From: Thereva unica
Lineage: Eukaryota; Arthropoda; Insecta; Diptera; Therevidae
DNA length: 64,000 nucleotides
Assembly (NCBI GenBank): GCA_949987705.1
Contig: OX465281.1
Location: forward strand, 168,778,516-168,842,515
Reading direction: 5' to 3'
Below are positions 1 to 11,489 of this stretch, in pieces. A program made the position numbers and the translations under genes. How positions within the stretch are numbered: position 1 is the first letter of the stretch; each line of letters starts with the position of its first letter. The notes under the pieces are model-generated. The model was not told the DNA's origin and did no database searches. It worked only from the letters and a program-made list of their open reading frames with translations.

Positions 1-770
1 AAATGCGCCTAAATAGGTCATCAATTCCATTCATAAAAGAAAAGGGTCATCAGAAAATTGCGTCGAAGGTTATGTTTTCAATTTTTCTGAACGAGTTAAT
101 GCTCTTTCTATTCTTTAACGATGGGTTCGCACGATGCAGATAGATATAGAGCGTTCTTTCTCTGTCAAAAGCGATTCTTAACGACCACTTTTTGCTTAGT
201 TTGACGGACTCGGAGTACAGTGTCCGGATGATTTCTATAGATTTAGATCTGCTGAATCCGAAAATCCAAGATTAAATTTGCAAAATCTCGGTCCTTCAGC
301 TAGAAGCAATTAGTTTTATCAAAAGGGTCTTCGAGGGGGTGGGTTTATACTGAATGTATATACTTCAACTAATACTTACATACTGGCGATATGAATTTTC
401 CGTTCCCTAAATTTTATGAAATGTGAAAACTATGTTTTATTTATCCTAGTTGTCTGTAAAAATGCCTGCGAAGGTAAGGCATATTTGCGGCTAACATTTC
501 ACTTTCATGCGACTATCGGGTCCCATTATCTGATCAGACCGAAAACTTGAAGGAAAGTAAGTTAAAATTTTTTTCATCATTTTAATAGTACACCTCAGAA
601 AGCTTAATCTCAATATCTATATTTGCCTAAATATATCCTCACCGTACTATAGGCAATTCGTTTCTTTTTGGCACGATTTTGTGGATAAGGTTGCCTATAA
701 TGTTATTTATACTTAGCTGACGCTGGATATTTTATTTAAATAGAGCTTTTTGGGGACTTCAATCCTTACT
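1..770. other. Left-edge stretch without recognisable gene
   Basis: AT-rich DNA with no open reading frame of note, no terminal repeats and no resemblance to the elements further right. I see nothing I can name here. Confidence 0.5.
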
Positions 771-1320
771 AGTCCTTACTAATATTATAAATGCGAAAGT
801 AACTCTGTCTGTCTGTCTGTTACGATTTCACGCCTAAGCCGCTGGACCAATTTTGATGAAATTTGCAACAGACATAGTTTAGACCTGAAGGGGGTGAAAT
901 GGGGTTCAAAAAGTTGTAAGGGGATTTTTTTCTTTACTTTTTTTCTATTGATTAAAAATAACTGATTGACAGACAACGCACAACCTAAACCGCTAGAGCT
1001 AAAGGGCTGAAATTTTGACAGTGCATCCGCAGCGATTTTTCGAAATTCATCCCCTAAGGGGGTGAAATAGGGTCAACTCAAAACCGCTGGAGCTATAAGG
1101 CTGTAATTTTGACAGTGCATCCCTATAATGATGTCGACATCCACTAAAAAGCGATTTTTCGAAATAAGGGGGTGAAATGGGGTTTACCCAAACCGCTGGA
1201 GCTATAGGGCTGAAATTTTGACAGTGCATCCATAAAATGACGTGGACGTCCACTATAAAGCGATTTTTCGAAATTCATCCCCTAAGGGGTTGAAATGGGG
1301 TTTATCCAAACCGATAAAGG
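771..1320. repeat. Helitron-like repeat with internal minisatellite (left flank)
   Basis: It opens with a TACTAATATTATAAATGCG-type start and a (CTGT)n run, which resemble the 5' ends of non-autonomous Helitron-like repeats common in insects. Three degenerate units of roughly 95-110 bp follow, each with a palindromic CCCCTAAGGGG core and the phrase GCTGAAATTTTGACAGTGCATCC. The same minisatellite occurs about eight times in every array unit. No CTAG-type 3' end is visible, so this copy is probably truncated near 1310. The minisatellite is seen directly; the Helitron assignment is inference. Confidence 0.55.
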
Positions 1321-1747
1321 ACCCCGCACAAATTATATGGAAACGTGCTTTCGGTCAAATTGGCTGGAATTTTACTATGTTGTAGCTGACATCGTCCTGA
1401 TCAAAAGTGTTCATGGGCACGAGACCCAAAAATTAGATCTTTTGGGTTTTTCAGGTACTTTTAGGATTTACCTCTCCCTTCTTTTGCCTCCCACGGCCCC
1501 AAAACAAGTCGTAGTAGGCTCCAAGACCCCTCATTATTTTCGTAACGGTTCCTACTATTAGTAAAAAATACCAGAAAAGTCCTCCTTGCCTCTAAGGGGG
1601 CTAGGGGGCGGTCCGTATGGCTGCAACAGGTAAAATGCACTCATGCACTTTATACTTTTACCTCCCACGGCCCCAAAAAATTAGTTGTGCGTTATTTGTA
1701 ACAGTAGTTTTATTTCATTTTTATTAATTGATTAAAACCAATAAACA
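1321..1747. other. Unassigned repeat-like stretch
   Basis: No supported gene. The 18-bp phrase CCTCCCACGGCCCCAAAA occurs twice in direct orientation (about 1489-1506 and 1662-1679), so this is probably a degenerate repeat. It may belong to the Tc1-like relic that follows. Confidence 0.35.
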
Positions 1748-1948
1748 ATGGCACGTGGAAAAGTTTTAAGTGAAGTAGAGAAGCAGAGAATTTTAGATTT
1801 TCAGAAAGCTGGATTTAAACAATGTCAAATTGCAACTGAATTGGGAAGATCTCAAAATGTAATCAGTAACTTTTTAAAGGTTGGAATTGAGAAATTTTTG
1901 ATGCACCTACAAATCGATGTAATTAGAGCCCCAAGTGAGGTGCAATGA
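1748..1948 (+). pseudogene. Tc1/mariner-type transposase N-terminal relic
   Basis: The first about 45 codons read like the N-terminal helix-turn-helix of a Tc1-family transposase: MARGKVLS start, a basic first helix, then QCQIATELGRSQNVISNFLK as the recognition-helix region. In the intact family this domain binds the terminal repeats and is followed by a second HTH and a DDE/DDD catalytic core. Here the frame runs into unrelated sequence after about residue 45 and stops at 66 codons. No catalytic domain is found downstream before the Gypsy relic. An ATG with an A-rich context at 1748 supports the start. It is a truncated fossil. Confidence 0.65.
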
Positions 1949-2095
1949 CTTTTTTTTGATTGATTATGAATTATTACAAGGTAATTAACTAGTTTTATAA
2001 TTTAGACATGGGTGGCGTGCATAGGGTGCATATGGGAGGGGGCAAACTTTTAGGACCCTTTTTGACCCCCTTAGAGGGAAATGCGGATTTTTATA
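1949..2095. other. Spacer between Tc1 relic and Gypsy relic
   Basis: Low-complexity AT-rich DNA with a GGGTGGCGTGCATAGGGTGCATATGGG stretch broken into two similar halves. No LTR for the adjacent Gypsy element can be recognised. Confidence 0.3.
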
Positions 2096-2700
2096 TTATT
2101 TTTGTGTAACTGTACGATTAATTACGAAGATTTTACGGGGTCTCCGAGCTTCAACACAAGTGAAAAAGAAATTAGGAAAGACGTTGACAGAATGCTTAAG
2201 CCGAATATTTACAAGTTGAGCAGGCTGTAGATTCTCTCGGAAGATTATCTGAAGATACAAGGATCCGGCTGAAGGCAATTGCATATTGTCCCCTTCCGGT
2301 TCCCGCAAGCTTTCAGATATTCTTGCCAAAACCGGTTTCCAGGTGTGGAAGATTGTTTGCTCAAGAAATTTGACGGACACCGCCGTGGTCTCAGCGGACA
2401 CGGGGTGCAGGAAGACAAACTTAGTGAAAGCATCCAATACAACAAATACTGCCGTGTGGCCTTTCTTCGACCAGGGATAAGGACCTAAGAAATCGACGTA
2501 TAAAAATTGGAACGGCCTCGACGCATCCATGGGGTTTCCCATAGGTGGTCGAAGTACTGAACTGAGGGCTTTGGTGGTCTTGCAAACCTCACAGTTGCCG
2601 ATGAAGTCCCTCACCTGTTTAGCCATTCCTGGCCAAAGGTATTTGCATCGCAATCGGGCTAGGGTCTTTCCTATTCCACCATGCGACGCTTGAAAACGTA
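2096..2700 (-). pseudogene. Ty3/Gypsy integrase fragment
   Basis: Read on the minus strand, this follows pol after a one-base frameshift near 2690; the true continuation (an HGGIGKT-like histidine motif) lies in another frame from the pol stop at 2671. The zinc-binding region is visible as CKYLWPGM then CEVCKTTK, followed by the start of the catalytic core with its first aspartate (YVDFLGPYPW) and VVLDAFTKFV. After about position 2440 the similarity fades. I cannot find the second aspartate or the glutamate, nor a 3' LTR. The integrase is therefore truncated and dead. Confidence 0.75.
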
Positions 2701-4947
2701 CCCATCTTCGACCCGCAGGTCTGGTAACTGCGGTGAGGCTTGTCTGAGGCTATCAACCAGACGAAGATACTCAGAGGATTTGAAAGACGGGGCATTTAAG
2801 TCCACGTCGAAGCACAGGGACATTTCGTCAACGCAATCCATGCGTGACAAAGCATCGGGAACCACATTGTGGGTGCCTGTACGGTGTTCGATCGTAAAAT
2901 CGAACCCCTGAAGCTTAAGACTCCACCGGGCTAAACGGCCGTTAAGCTCCTTCTGGCTCATGAGCCATTTCAGACTGAAATTCGTGAAAGTCTGTCCCTC
3001 CACATAAGCTCTAAACTTTTTTATACTCAGCACGGCTGCATAGCATTCAAGCTCAGTGATGGTGCAGTTCCGTTGTGCTCCGTTCAATTTCTTGGACATA
3101 TAAGCAATCGGATGTTCTCCTCCATCCATGTCCTTTTGAAAAAGCACACTACCTACACCAGTTCTGCTGGCATCGCACTGAATATAGAAAGGCCTAGAAA
3201 AATCTGGATTGACTAAAAGAGGAGCTTCCGTCATCAGCTTTTTCAAAGTCTCGAACGACTGCTGGGCCTCATCATCCCAACTAAAAGGTTTAGTCTTCAA
3301 ACAATCCGTGATTGAAGAAGCCACGCTAGCATAATTAGGGATGAAACGCTGATACCATCCGGTCATACCCAAGAACCTCCGGGTCTGCTTATGAGACTTC
3401 GGAGTCGGGAATTCCGTGATGGCCGTCACCTTGTTAGGATCGGTTTTCAGAGTCCCATCACCGATTATGAAGCCGACATACTTCACTTCAGTCACGCAAA
3501 ATTTGCTTTTAGCTAGATTGATTGTTAACCCCGCACGACGGAGACAGCTGGCAACTTCGTCCAAAAGCTTTAGGTGGGAGTCAAAATCAGGTGAAACTAT
3601 GAGAAGGTCGTCCAAATAAACAAAGACGTTTTCACGTAAATGTCCCGGGATGGCTTTATCCATCAAGCGGCACATGCGGTGTGGGGCATTGCATAAGTCG
3701 AAAGGCATCACTGTGAACTGGTACAGTGGACGACCAGGGACAGTAAAAGCTGTCCGCTCACGCGACTTCATCTCTAAAGGAATTTGCCAGAAGGTATCCT
3801 TAAGGTCTAAGCTGGTGATGAACTTGGTGTCTTGAAGACGACCAAGTAGACCATCTATATGCGGAAGAGGGTAGGCGTCCTTGACAGTGACACTGTTGAC
3901 CTTGCGAGAGTCAAGGCACAGGCGGACCTTACCTGGTTTACGAACCAACACCACTGGAGAATTCCAGGGACTATTTGATGGCTCAATCACCCCCAGCGAC
4001 AGCATCCTGTCCAACTCACCATACATCAGCTGTTGTACAGCGGGTGAGACGGGATAATGCCTCTGTTTAATAGGAACTGAGTCACCAGTGTCTATGATGT
4101 GTTCCTCCAGGTTAGTCTTTCCTAGTCCGAAGACATCGAAGGAGGGAAATCTGGCCTTGACGCGTTCCAACCGTTCGCATTGCGTGGACGTTAAATCGTG
4201 CATTTTTGCAGACACGGATGGAGCGTTTATCTCGCCGACTATTTGGGGAGCTAGGCCGAAAAGATTCCAAAAATCCATTCCTAAGTACAGACTCTGGCTG
4301 AGACTGGGCACCACATAGATGGTTATATCACGGGTCCTTCCTCCAAAGGATATCGGAACTCGAATATAACCGCAAAGTCTCTGCGGAGCCCCGTCAGCAG
4401 TATGCACTACAGAGTGCAAAGTGTAGACGGTCACTTCGGGATGATTGGCTAGAAACGCTTCGGCATCTTTTTCCAGACAGCTAACAGTGGTACCACTGTC
4501 CAACAAACCAACCACCTCTTCATTAGCTAACAGGACCTTCGTAAACAGACGAGGATCTGACGTATCGGAGATGAAAGCAGAAACAATTTTCTGCAAACAT
4601 TGTTGCTTCTCCTTTGCTCGTACCCTAATTTGGGGAGGGGTATGCTTGGAAATTAGGGAGTCCACAAAATGTGGCTCCGAAAAGATGCGGGCACGAGTGG
4701 AGATGTATCTCTTCCAACGGGAAATTAATGAAAGTTTAACCTCCTCGGAGGGAAAGACAGAAAGAGCATCAGTGGACGTAAAGTCGCTGATGGTAGACAT
4801 AGCAGGTGTTACATACGCATCTAGCGGGATAACGGGCGAACTTAGTTCAGGCGCGGACTCCCGTACTGTCTCACACCCCGGCTCCAGTTTCCCTGGCAGG
4901 ACGGGCACACTGGTGTGACGACTCCTGGCTTGCCACACTTGTAGCAA
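2671..4947 (-). pseudogene. Ty3/Gypsy pol: protease, reverse transcriptase, RNase H
   Basis: A 758-codon minus-strand frame. Order: retropepsin-like protease (LLDSGTT, about residue 150), reverse transcriptase (LCLDSRKVNS, SLDLKDTFWQIPL, catalytic YLDD), then RNase H (CDASRTGVGSVLF, ITELECYAAV, TGTHNVVPDALSR). In this family these copy RNA into cDNA in virus-like particles. Oddities: the RNase H segment reads FTNFSLKWLM where relatives have a TDH-containing stretch, so the third catalytic aspartate appears deleted. The RT has departures such as PFDLCNAPH where a glycine is usual. The frame ends by frameshift before integrase and overlaps gag by about 100 bp at its 5' end. Long but very probably inactive. 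Confidence 0.9.
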
Positions 4948-5793
4948 AACAGGCCACGAGTTTCAGAAGGGCAGTCCATAAATGGATGACCCGGTTGCTG
5001 ACAATTCCAGCAACGTAGATGTCGTGGATTCGTCTGGTTCAGACGCGGCGCCGTCATTTCGTCTATCTCTGGGGCCGTCATGTCCGTTGTTACGTGGTTC
5101 GTCGAGTAATTAACCTCATGGACTTGTCGGTCGGGTCTACGTTCCATTCGCTTTTGCTTTTGCCAGCGTTCGACTTTAATACAAGTCTCACGCAACTGTG
5201 GCATGCTGGTGAAGCTGTGACCGATCACGGCTGACCCCAAGGCGAAATTCAGGGTTTGAGTTACTATCCCGATCAAACTTGTTTCCGACATGGGCAGTGA
5301 AATCATCGAAAGACAAGTTGTGTTGTTTACAATCCATCATTTGCAGTATTAGTTCTTCATCCGACTCGCGACTTCGAAAATAGCGAATGAACTGGGCTTT
5401 AACTGTTTCCCAGTCAGGATCTAAGAATTGGCGCCGAAACTGCGACCAGTACCAGTCGGTGGCTCGCCCAGACAACAATGAAGAAAAATGCCGGCAGACT
5501 TCTGATTGGTGGACTGCATCATCGTGAGCCTTCAGCTCCACTCGGAACAGAAACTCCTCCGCCGACAACAACTTGTCCTCGCCAGAAAACTTTAAGTTCC
5601 AGTAGGTGACTGGTGACTTGCGGTGATGAGTCATAGCCAACGAGTCCCTCCTGTCATTGTTAGGTGCTGGCTCAGCCGGAGGAAAGTACTGATCCCCGGT
5701 CGCACGATTGGGCACAGGAACCTCTGCAGGCCCGCCAGGACGTTCGCTCCCACTAGGAGTTGGTGTGGTGTTCTTACCACTTCGAAGTTCCAT
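4842..5793 (-). pseudogene. Ty3/Gypsy gag with zinc knuckle, frameshifted
   Basis: Two minus-strand frames together make one Gag. The first (5793 down to 5188, start MELRSGKN) carries the capsid-type region with YWNLKFSGE, LSAEEFLFRVE and GRATDWYW. The second (5306 to 4842) continues it and ends in a nucleocapsid zinc knuckle, CWNCQQPGHPFMDC, followed by a second cysteine cluster CYKCGKPG. The switch between frames lies about 5190-5300 and reflects an indel. Gag packages element RNA in the family. The second frame overlaps the start of pol, the normal arrangement for frameshift expression. The break makes this copy defective. Confidence 0.82.
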
Positions 5794-7438
5794 TACCTCT
5801 GAAACTCGAACAAGAAATCAAAAGAAAATTGCTTAGGAAGTCGGTGTCTAACCTTGATGCAACACTAGCCGGTAAAAGTCAGTGTACTCACAAACACGGA
5901 AAGTAGATAATAAATAATGGACTAATAAGTTTAAATTCAGCAAACATCTTCCAGGATGGCTAAAGCGAGTCCCCCCACTGCCGGGTCCTTGGTGGCCGAT
6001 GTCCCCGATGTCAATCGCTGGTGGCTATAAGTCACAGCCATCACCAAGTATCATCGAAGACCCCGGAAGCACCTCAGGTCTACACCAATACCAAAAGACA
6101 TGCGAAGAACTTCTCAACACGTAAAAAAGGAAAACTTCTTCAAAAAATAATAAAAATTTGGATTGGTTCCGCTGTCCAACCACAACTGAGCTACCTCGCG
6201 GCAAATCAATCAGAAGGGGGGACAGACGGAGAAAAATGGACTACCAGAAAATAAAGGAAAACAAAATTTGGTAAGCTGGATGGACGTTCAGGATGTTCAC
6301 GGGGCGCAGTGGCAGACGGTAAAACGTCTGTTACCAAAGACGGTTAAGCCCGTGTACCATCTTCACAGCCCACCAGGAAAAATTAATGGAGGATCCTGCT
6401 CTCGGACCGACGCAGTGGCAAGCGGTATCACGCCTGATACCAGAGTCGCCGACCCTAGAAACAGGACAAGGGTCACCCTGACTCCACCTTCACGCATAGC
6501 CAAGCGACCACTCCCTTGTTAGCAAGCCGTGAAGGTAAGCAGGGATCGAAGACATGTCAAAAAGAGTGAAGAAGCTACCGCGTTATGGGAAAGGAAGGCC
6601 TAAAGGTGAAAACAAAGAAAAAGTCACATAAAATTTGGACAATGAGTATCGAAGATAATCGAAAAGGAGATAAGGACTAAGGCTTCGCGGTACTACCTTA
6701 GCCCAGGCGAGCACTAGGTACTGGTAGTGAACCATTCATAAACAAAAAAATAAAAGGTTGGCCGTGCAGGCACAAGTGGTACTAAGCACCAAAAAAAATT
6801 TAAACTTCAAGGTCCGTGCAGGACTATTAACGGGCTTTAAAAGCCGCGTTGGGCGCCATTTATGTAACAGCATAATGGCGCGATAAAATATTGGGCGCCA
6901 CTTATGCGAGGTATTACCCCCTTTGCCATAAGCCCGGAAAAGCATGACTAAGGAGAAATGGACATAAGAAATGAAAAAAAAAAAAAAAAAAAATTCCGGA
7001 ACTCCTACGCCGGCCACACGGAGTTATCTAGCTCGCCGGAGGGGTCGTGGGGTGTGTGGCCGGGCCTTACCGCGGTTGGTTCACCATTTACCTAAATGTT
7101 GAGGCGAAAAATTCTTCCTTCGTCACTCCATGTCTGCGACACCAACGATTCACGGACCTGAAATCATTACCAAAAACACTAATGAAAAGGAAAGAACCCC
7201 GAAGCGAAAATCCCGATCAACCATCCTGGAAAATTAGTTTGGCTATTTAAGCCATCATGACCCAAAAGAAGAAGTCGAGTTCTAATGAATTGATTATAAT
7301 TATATTATATTATATTTCCTTTAAAACGACATTGGTCAATAACAAAAAGTGTTAACAACGTAAAACGAAACAACCTACGGTTTGTACAGATATAACCTCT
7401 CAACAAAAAACCCAAAAAAATCTACGCCCTGGCGCCAG
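5794..7438. other. Presumed Gypsy 5' leader and unassigned DNA
   Basis: This 1.6 kb sits upstream of gag on the minus strand. No LTR pair or gene is recognised. Visible structure: two similar phrases at about 6300-6340 and 6410-6450 (GCGCAGTGGCAGACGG and ACGCAGTGGCAAGCGG) that faintly recall a tRNA A-box; two GGGCGCCA-TTATG phrases near 6850-6905; a poly(A/T) run at 6974-6993; and a hairpin-forming CCGGCCACAC / GTGTGTGGCCGG pair around 7009-7067. The last bases before the array are CTGGCGCCAG, which contains TGGCGCC, the start of many retroelement primer-binding sites. None of this is conclusive. Confidence 0.35.
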
Positions 7439-8766
7439 TCTTTATCAAAATATTAAAAGTACATTTACCTAATAACCATACATGTTCAGTTTCAGTATCA
7501 CATAAGTGCTCAAGGTGGTCTTTAATAGGGTGGCTGTTCCATATGTATGAGTCGTGACTTGCACCGCCGTGACTCGCATCTATGCTCAGTATATTTAAAT
7601 CAGAATCGCAGATCTAAAAGCGCAACAAACATGTTCATTAATAAAAACCTAATATTCAAAGTCATCTTTATAAAATAACTTACTATTTGAGCATTTAAGG
7701 AGAAGTACCGCTTGCGATTGAAGTACCTCTCGTCAAATTCCGGTGGTCTCACTATGGCTATATGGGTCCCATCAATACAGCCAATCACGAATCCAAATTT
7801 TTCATAAAATCTAAAATGATACAAATAAAAATGTGAAATGGGAGCACTGGAAATTCCTACATCAATTTTCATATACTTTGATATTGTACCAACCAAATGC
7901 ATATGTACCCACCCGTGCTTAATCACATTTCGCTCTTCTCTCGTTTGTGGGAAGTGAATATATTTTCTTCGAAAATGGTCACTATTCAGGGCCAATGTCA
8001 TTGCTCTTAAGCAGTTAGATACACTGACTTGGTGCATCATGTGTTGTTCATTTGCTCCTACATAGCGTTGATAGGATCCCGACGCGTAAAACGATAGTGC
8101 ACTTAGGACCTTAAAATAACAAAAATTTAGTAGGTATGTAGGTTTACCTACCTCTTGTAGGTTTACGAACAATAAAAACATTGTATACATAATACCTGGG
8201 TATTAATTGCCCTTGAAATATTATTTACTTACTTTAGAAACTGTCGTTAGTCCACCCTTCCTAGGTAAATAAGGTTCTAACTCTTGTACTAGTTCAAGAG
8301 TCAAACTTTTATTTAACCTATATAGGGCAATGAAATCGTGGTCCGGCATTTCGAAGCTTACTTCCAGACTTCTCACTTTCGCTGTGCTTCGTCTATAGCA
8401 AAGAGCTTCCTCCAGTCGAGCATGTTCCAAAAAATTCCCGTATAAACCCAAGTCTGTCATTACTTATGCACGTAATCACTAACAAAAGTTCTTAAATAAT
8501 TTTTTAAATTCAATTAGCACAATTTGAACACTAAATACACACAAATATAAACTTAATATGTTGCTCTCGGAGTAACTTCTAAAATTTCACATAATTTGAC
8601 AAATATGCAATTCATATTAGTAGGCCATTTTCCGGTTTCCTATAGGAAATCGACAGATTTAATATGAATCATAAATGAATCATATTTTGTGGCCTTTTTA
8701 TGATTTATGAAATGAAACATAATATGATCATATTATGAAACACCCGAAGTGGCCTTTTTAGACCCC
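7439..8766. mobile_element. PIF/Harbinger element, right-end fragment at array edge
   Basis: Only the right part of a Harbinger copy is present: transposase exons 1-4, the subterminal region and the right TIR (8749-8766), followed by the CTG target-site copy and Pao pol. The array boundary removed the other 13.5 kb, including the left TIR and the Myb-like gene, so this copy cannot move by itself. Confidence 0.9.
7469..8460 (-). pseudogene. HARBI1-like transposase, exons 1-4 only
   Basis: Minus-strand exons at 8460-8233, 8109-7913, 7810-7684 and 7613-7469, matching exons 1-4 of the complete gene at 27940-29592. The array edge at 7439 falls in intron 4, so exons 5 and 6, including the catalytic glutamate, are missing. 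The two catalytic aspartates are still encoded. The only changes noted against units 2 and 3 are in introns. Without exon 5 no functional DDE core can be made. Confidence 0.88.
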
Positions 8767-11256
8767 CTGATCTCACCCGGACCAAACCTTCTACCTGACA
8801 TTTTAAATATTATATTGAATTTTCGAACTGGAAAAATTGGTATGGTAGCTGATATTGAGAAGGCGTTTCTACAAATCATGTTGTTAGAGGACGATCGTGA
8901 TGTACATCGATTTTATTGGTTTACTGATAAAATTCAGGATTTCAACAAGCTTCCAGCGTGGTCTGAGTATAGAATGACTAGAGTTACTTTCGGTATTGCT
9001 TGCAGTCCCTTTCTCTTAATGGCCACAATCCGTAAGCATTTGAGTATTGAAGAAACAAAATATCCTAATACCTGTTCTATACTTGGAAAGTCATTTTACA
9101 TGGACGATCTTATATTTAGTATCGACAACGAATCAGACGCCTTAAGGAATTATTACGAATCAGTGGATATTATGAAGAGAGCGGCTATGAATTTACGGAA
9201 ATGGAATTCAAATAGTGCTGAAATTAGAAGAATATTTTTAAATGAAAGTGAGCCCCCATCATCACAAAAGGTATTAGGGATACGCTGGTGTATTCCAAGC
9301 GATGAATTAGAATTGGATATGGATACTATTTTATCGACTACGTTACCTCAATTTGGTACAAAACGTGATTTATTGAGCCTGATATCCAGGATATATGACC
9401 CCCTAGGTGTAGCTGGTCCTTACATAGTTGGATTGAAACTTATTTTTCAGGATACTTGGAAGCGTAAATTGAAGTGGGACGATATTTTGCCCGATGAGCT
9501 GCAGAAGATTTGGAGAACATGTACTCGAGAATTACCGTATTTGAAGAAATTAGCATTACCAAGATTTGTCACTGGCACTTCGAATCAGGTATCTTTACAA
9601 TTACATTTATTTGCAGATGCAAGCACAAAAGCTTATGGAGTAGTTGCTTATGTCAAAGGTGTTGATACGCATGGAAATGTGAATATAAGGTATTTATGTT
9701 CAAAGAACAGAGTCGCCCCGTTGAAAGAAGATAAGTCGCCAGAACTAACGTTGCCCAAATTAGAGCTGACTGCCGCTTTGTTAGTTGTTCGTCTTTGTAA
9801 TTATATAACAAAGCATATGAGGATGGAGTTTAATTCAACAAATTTCTGGTCCGATTCTCAAATAGTACTTTCTTGGATACAGGGAGATCAACGGAAATGG
9901 AAACCATACATTTCCAATCGTGTTCAGGAAATAAATGGAAATTCAAAGAAAGACGATTGGAGACATTGTTTAGGAAAAAATAATCCCGCTGACATACTCA
10001 CTCGTGGTATATCAGGGAAGAAATTAGCAGAATCGGTTTTTTGGTTACAAGGACCTAGCTGGTTAAAAGAATTCGATATGAATCAACCCCAAAACAAGGA
10101 GATGCAGGTAAATGATTCGACAGAGTTATTAAATTTCTTAATTGTAGAACATGAAGAAGCATTAGAGCAAGAGGAACCTGTGATGAAAATGGAGAAGTAT
10201 AGTGATTATAGAAAACTCTTGCGAATTACGGCCTATGTATTAAGATTCATAGCTAGTGCAAGGAGAAAATGCACTTCCGGAAATGAATTATTGAGGGTGG
10301 ATGAGCTTCAAGAGGCGGAAAGATACTGGATTAAATTTATTCAAAAGCAACAATATGCAGATGAAATTAAAGCTTTGAAAAATGGGAGTTTAGTTACCGG
10401 ATCTTCAAAAATAGCCATATTAAACCCAATTCTAGATAAATCTGAAATTTTACGAGTTGGCACAAGACTTGCCGTTCCAGACTTTGAAACTGATCCTCAG
10501 GAGAACTTAGATGGATTGTTCCCTATAATTATTCCTAGGCACAGTTATTTAGCGAAACTCATCATAAGAGATATTCATAATCGGATGTTACATGCTGGAG
10601 TTAACACACTGCTTGCGGAATTAAGGAGAAGGTTTTGGATACCTAGGGGACGACAACTCATAAAGTCTACTATAAAACCATGTATAGTTTGCAAGCGATT
10701 AAGGGGGAAGGCAGCGACTCAACCATTTTCTTCGCTTCCCCATAGCAGGACGTCGGCTTCTAGACCTTTTGAGACGTGTGGTGTGGACTTCGCGGGACCA
10801 CTTTACGCCAAGGGACTGGAAGGTGAAGTAAATAAGTTATATATAATGCTTTTCACATGTTCAACCATTCGTGCTGTTCATTTGGAATTGGTTTCGAATT
10901 TGACAACAGAATGCTGCTTGATGGGCCTGAGGAGATTTATAGCGAGGAGAGGAGTTCCTAAAATCATCATGTCAGATAATGCAAAAACTTATAAGCGAGC
11001 TTCGAAAGACATTATGCTGTTGGGAGATATTCTAACTTCCGAGAGACTTCAAGGATATGTATCTAGTCGTGACATTTCGTGGCAATTTATTATCGAAAGA
11101 GCTCCATGGTGGGGAGGATTTTGGGAGCGACTCGTTCGTTCAGTAAAGGATGTGTTAAAGGCAGCGATAGGAAGATCTACATTAAATGCAGAACAACTTA
11201 ATACATTTCTGGCAGAAGCTGAAAATATAATAAACTCTCGACCTCTAACGTACATT
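8767..11256 (+). pseudogene. BEL/Pao pol, 3' part, unit 1 (RT, RNase H, integrase)
   Basis: The open frame continues the Pao frame that breaks at 15071. A nominal GTG start at 8749 lies in the Harbinger TIR and is not the real start. Domains in order: reverse transcriptase with ADIEKAFLQI and catalytic YMDD; RNase H with FADASTKAYG, KLELTAALL, WSDSQIVLSW and NPADILTRG; integrase with a Pao-type H-H-C-C zinc region ending CIVCKRLRG, then the catalytic residues in CGVDFAGPL, MSDNAKTY and PWWGGFWERLVR. All key motifs look intact, which implies youth. The frame is cut at NSRPLTYI by the non-LTR insertion and ends in a leucine run from its CTT repeats. Known role: replication and integration of an LTR retrotransposon. 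Confidence 0.92.
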
Positions 11257-11480
11257 CTTCTTCTTCTTCTTTGATCCGTTAGCTGGCGGTCCGAGCGGGA
11301 CGTCCCCGCAACGGATACGCTGCTGTCGGTGCCGCTGGGTCCCGAACTCTATTCACGATTCGCTTCCATTCTTCTCGGTTTTTGGCGGTGTCTCGAGCCT
11401 CGGTAACTGATAATCGTTGATTCTTTAAGTCACCCTCGATATTCTTCAACCAGGTTTTCTTCGGTGCCGATCGATCGATT
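11257..11480 (-). mobile_element. 5'-truncated RTE-like non-LTR insertion, unit 1
   Basis: A 224-bp insert flanked by a perfect 9-bp duplication ACGTACATT (11248-11256 and 11481-11489); unit 2 has the empty site. On the minus strand it encodes the last about 65 residues of a non-LTR polyprotein (APKKTWLKNIEGDLKNQRLS, then AKNREEWKRIVNRV), a stop, and a short 3' end finishing in (AAG)n. This is the usual mark of target-primed reverse transcription with 5' truncation. The clade call (RTE-like) rests on this C-terminal motif and is tentative. Confidence 0.85.
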
Positions 11481-11489
11481 ACGTACATT

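Noticed and set aside
6290..6460. tRNA-derived SINE candidate based on two GCAGTGGCA phrases
   Set aside because: Box A is only loosely matched, no spaced box B or tail was found, and no target duplication is visible.
8749..8766. Start codon of the long Pao frame at 8749
   Set aside because: The GTG and next codons are the Harbinger right TIR; the frame is a continuation of Pao pol, not a new gene start.
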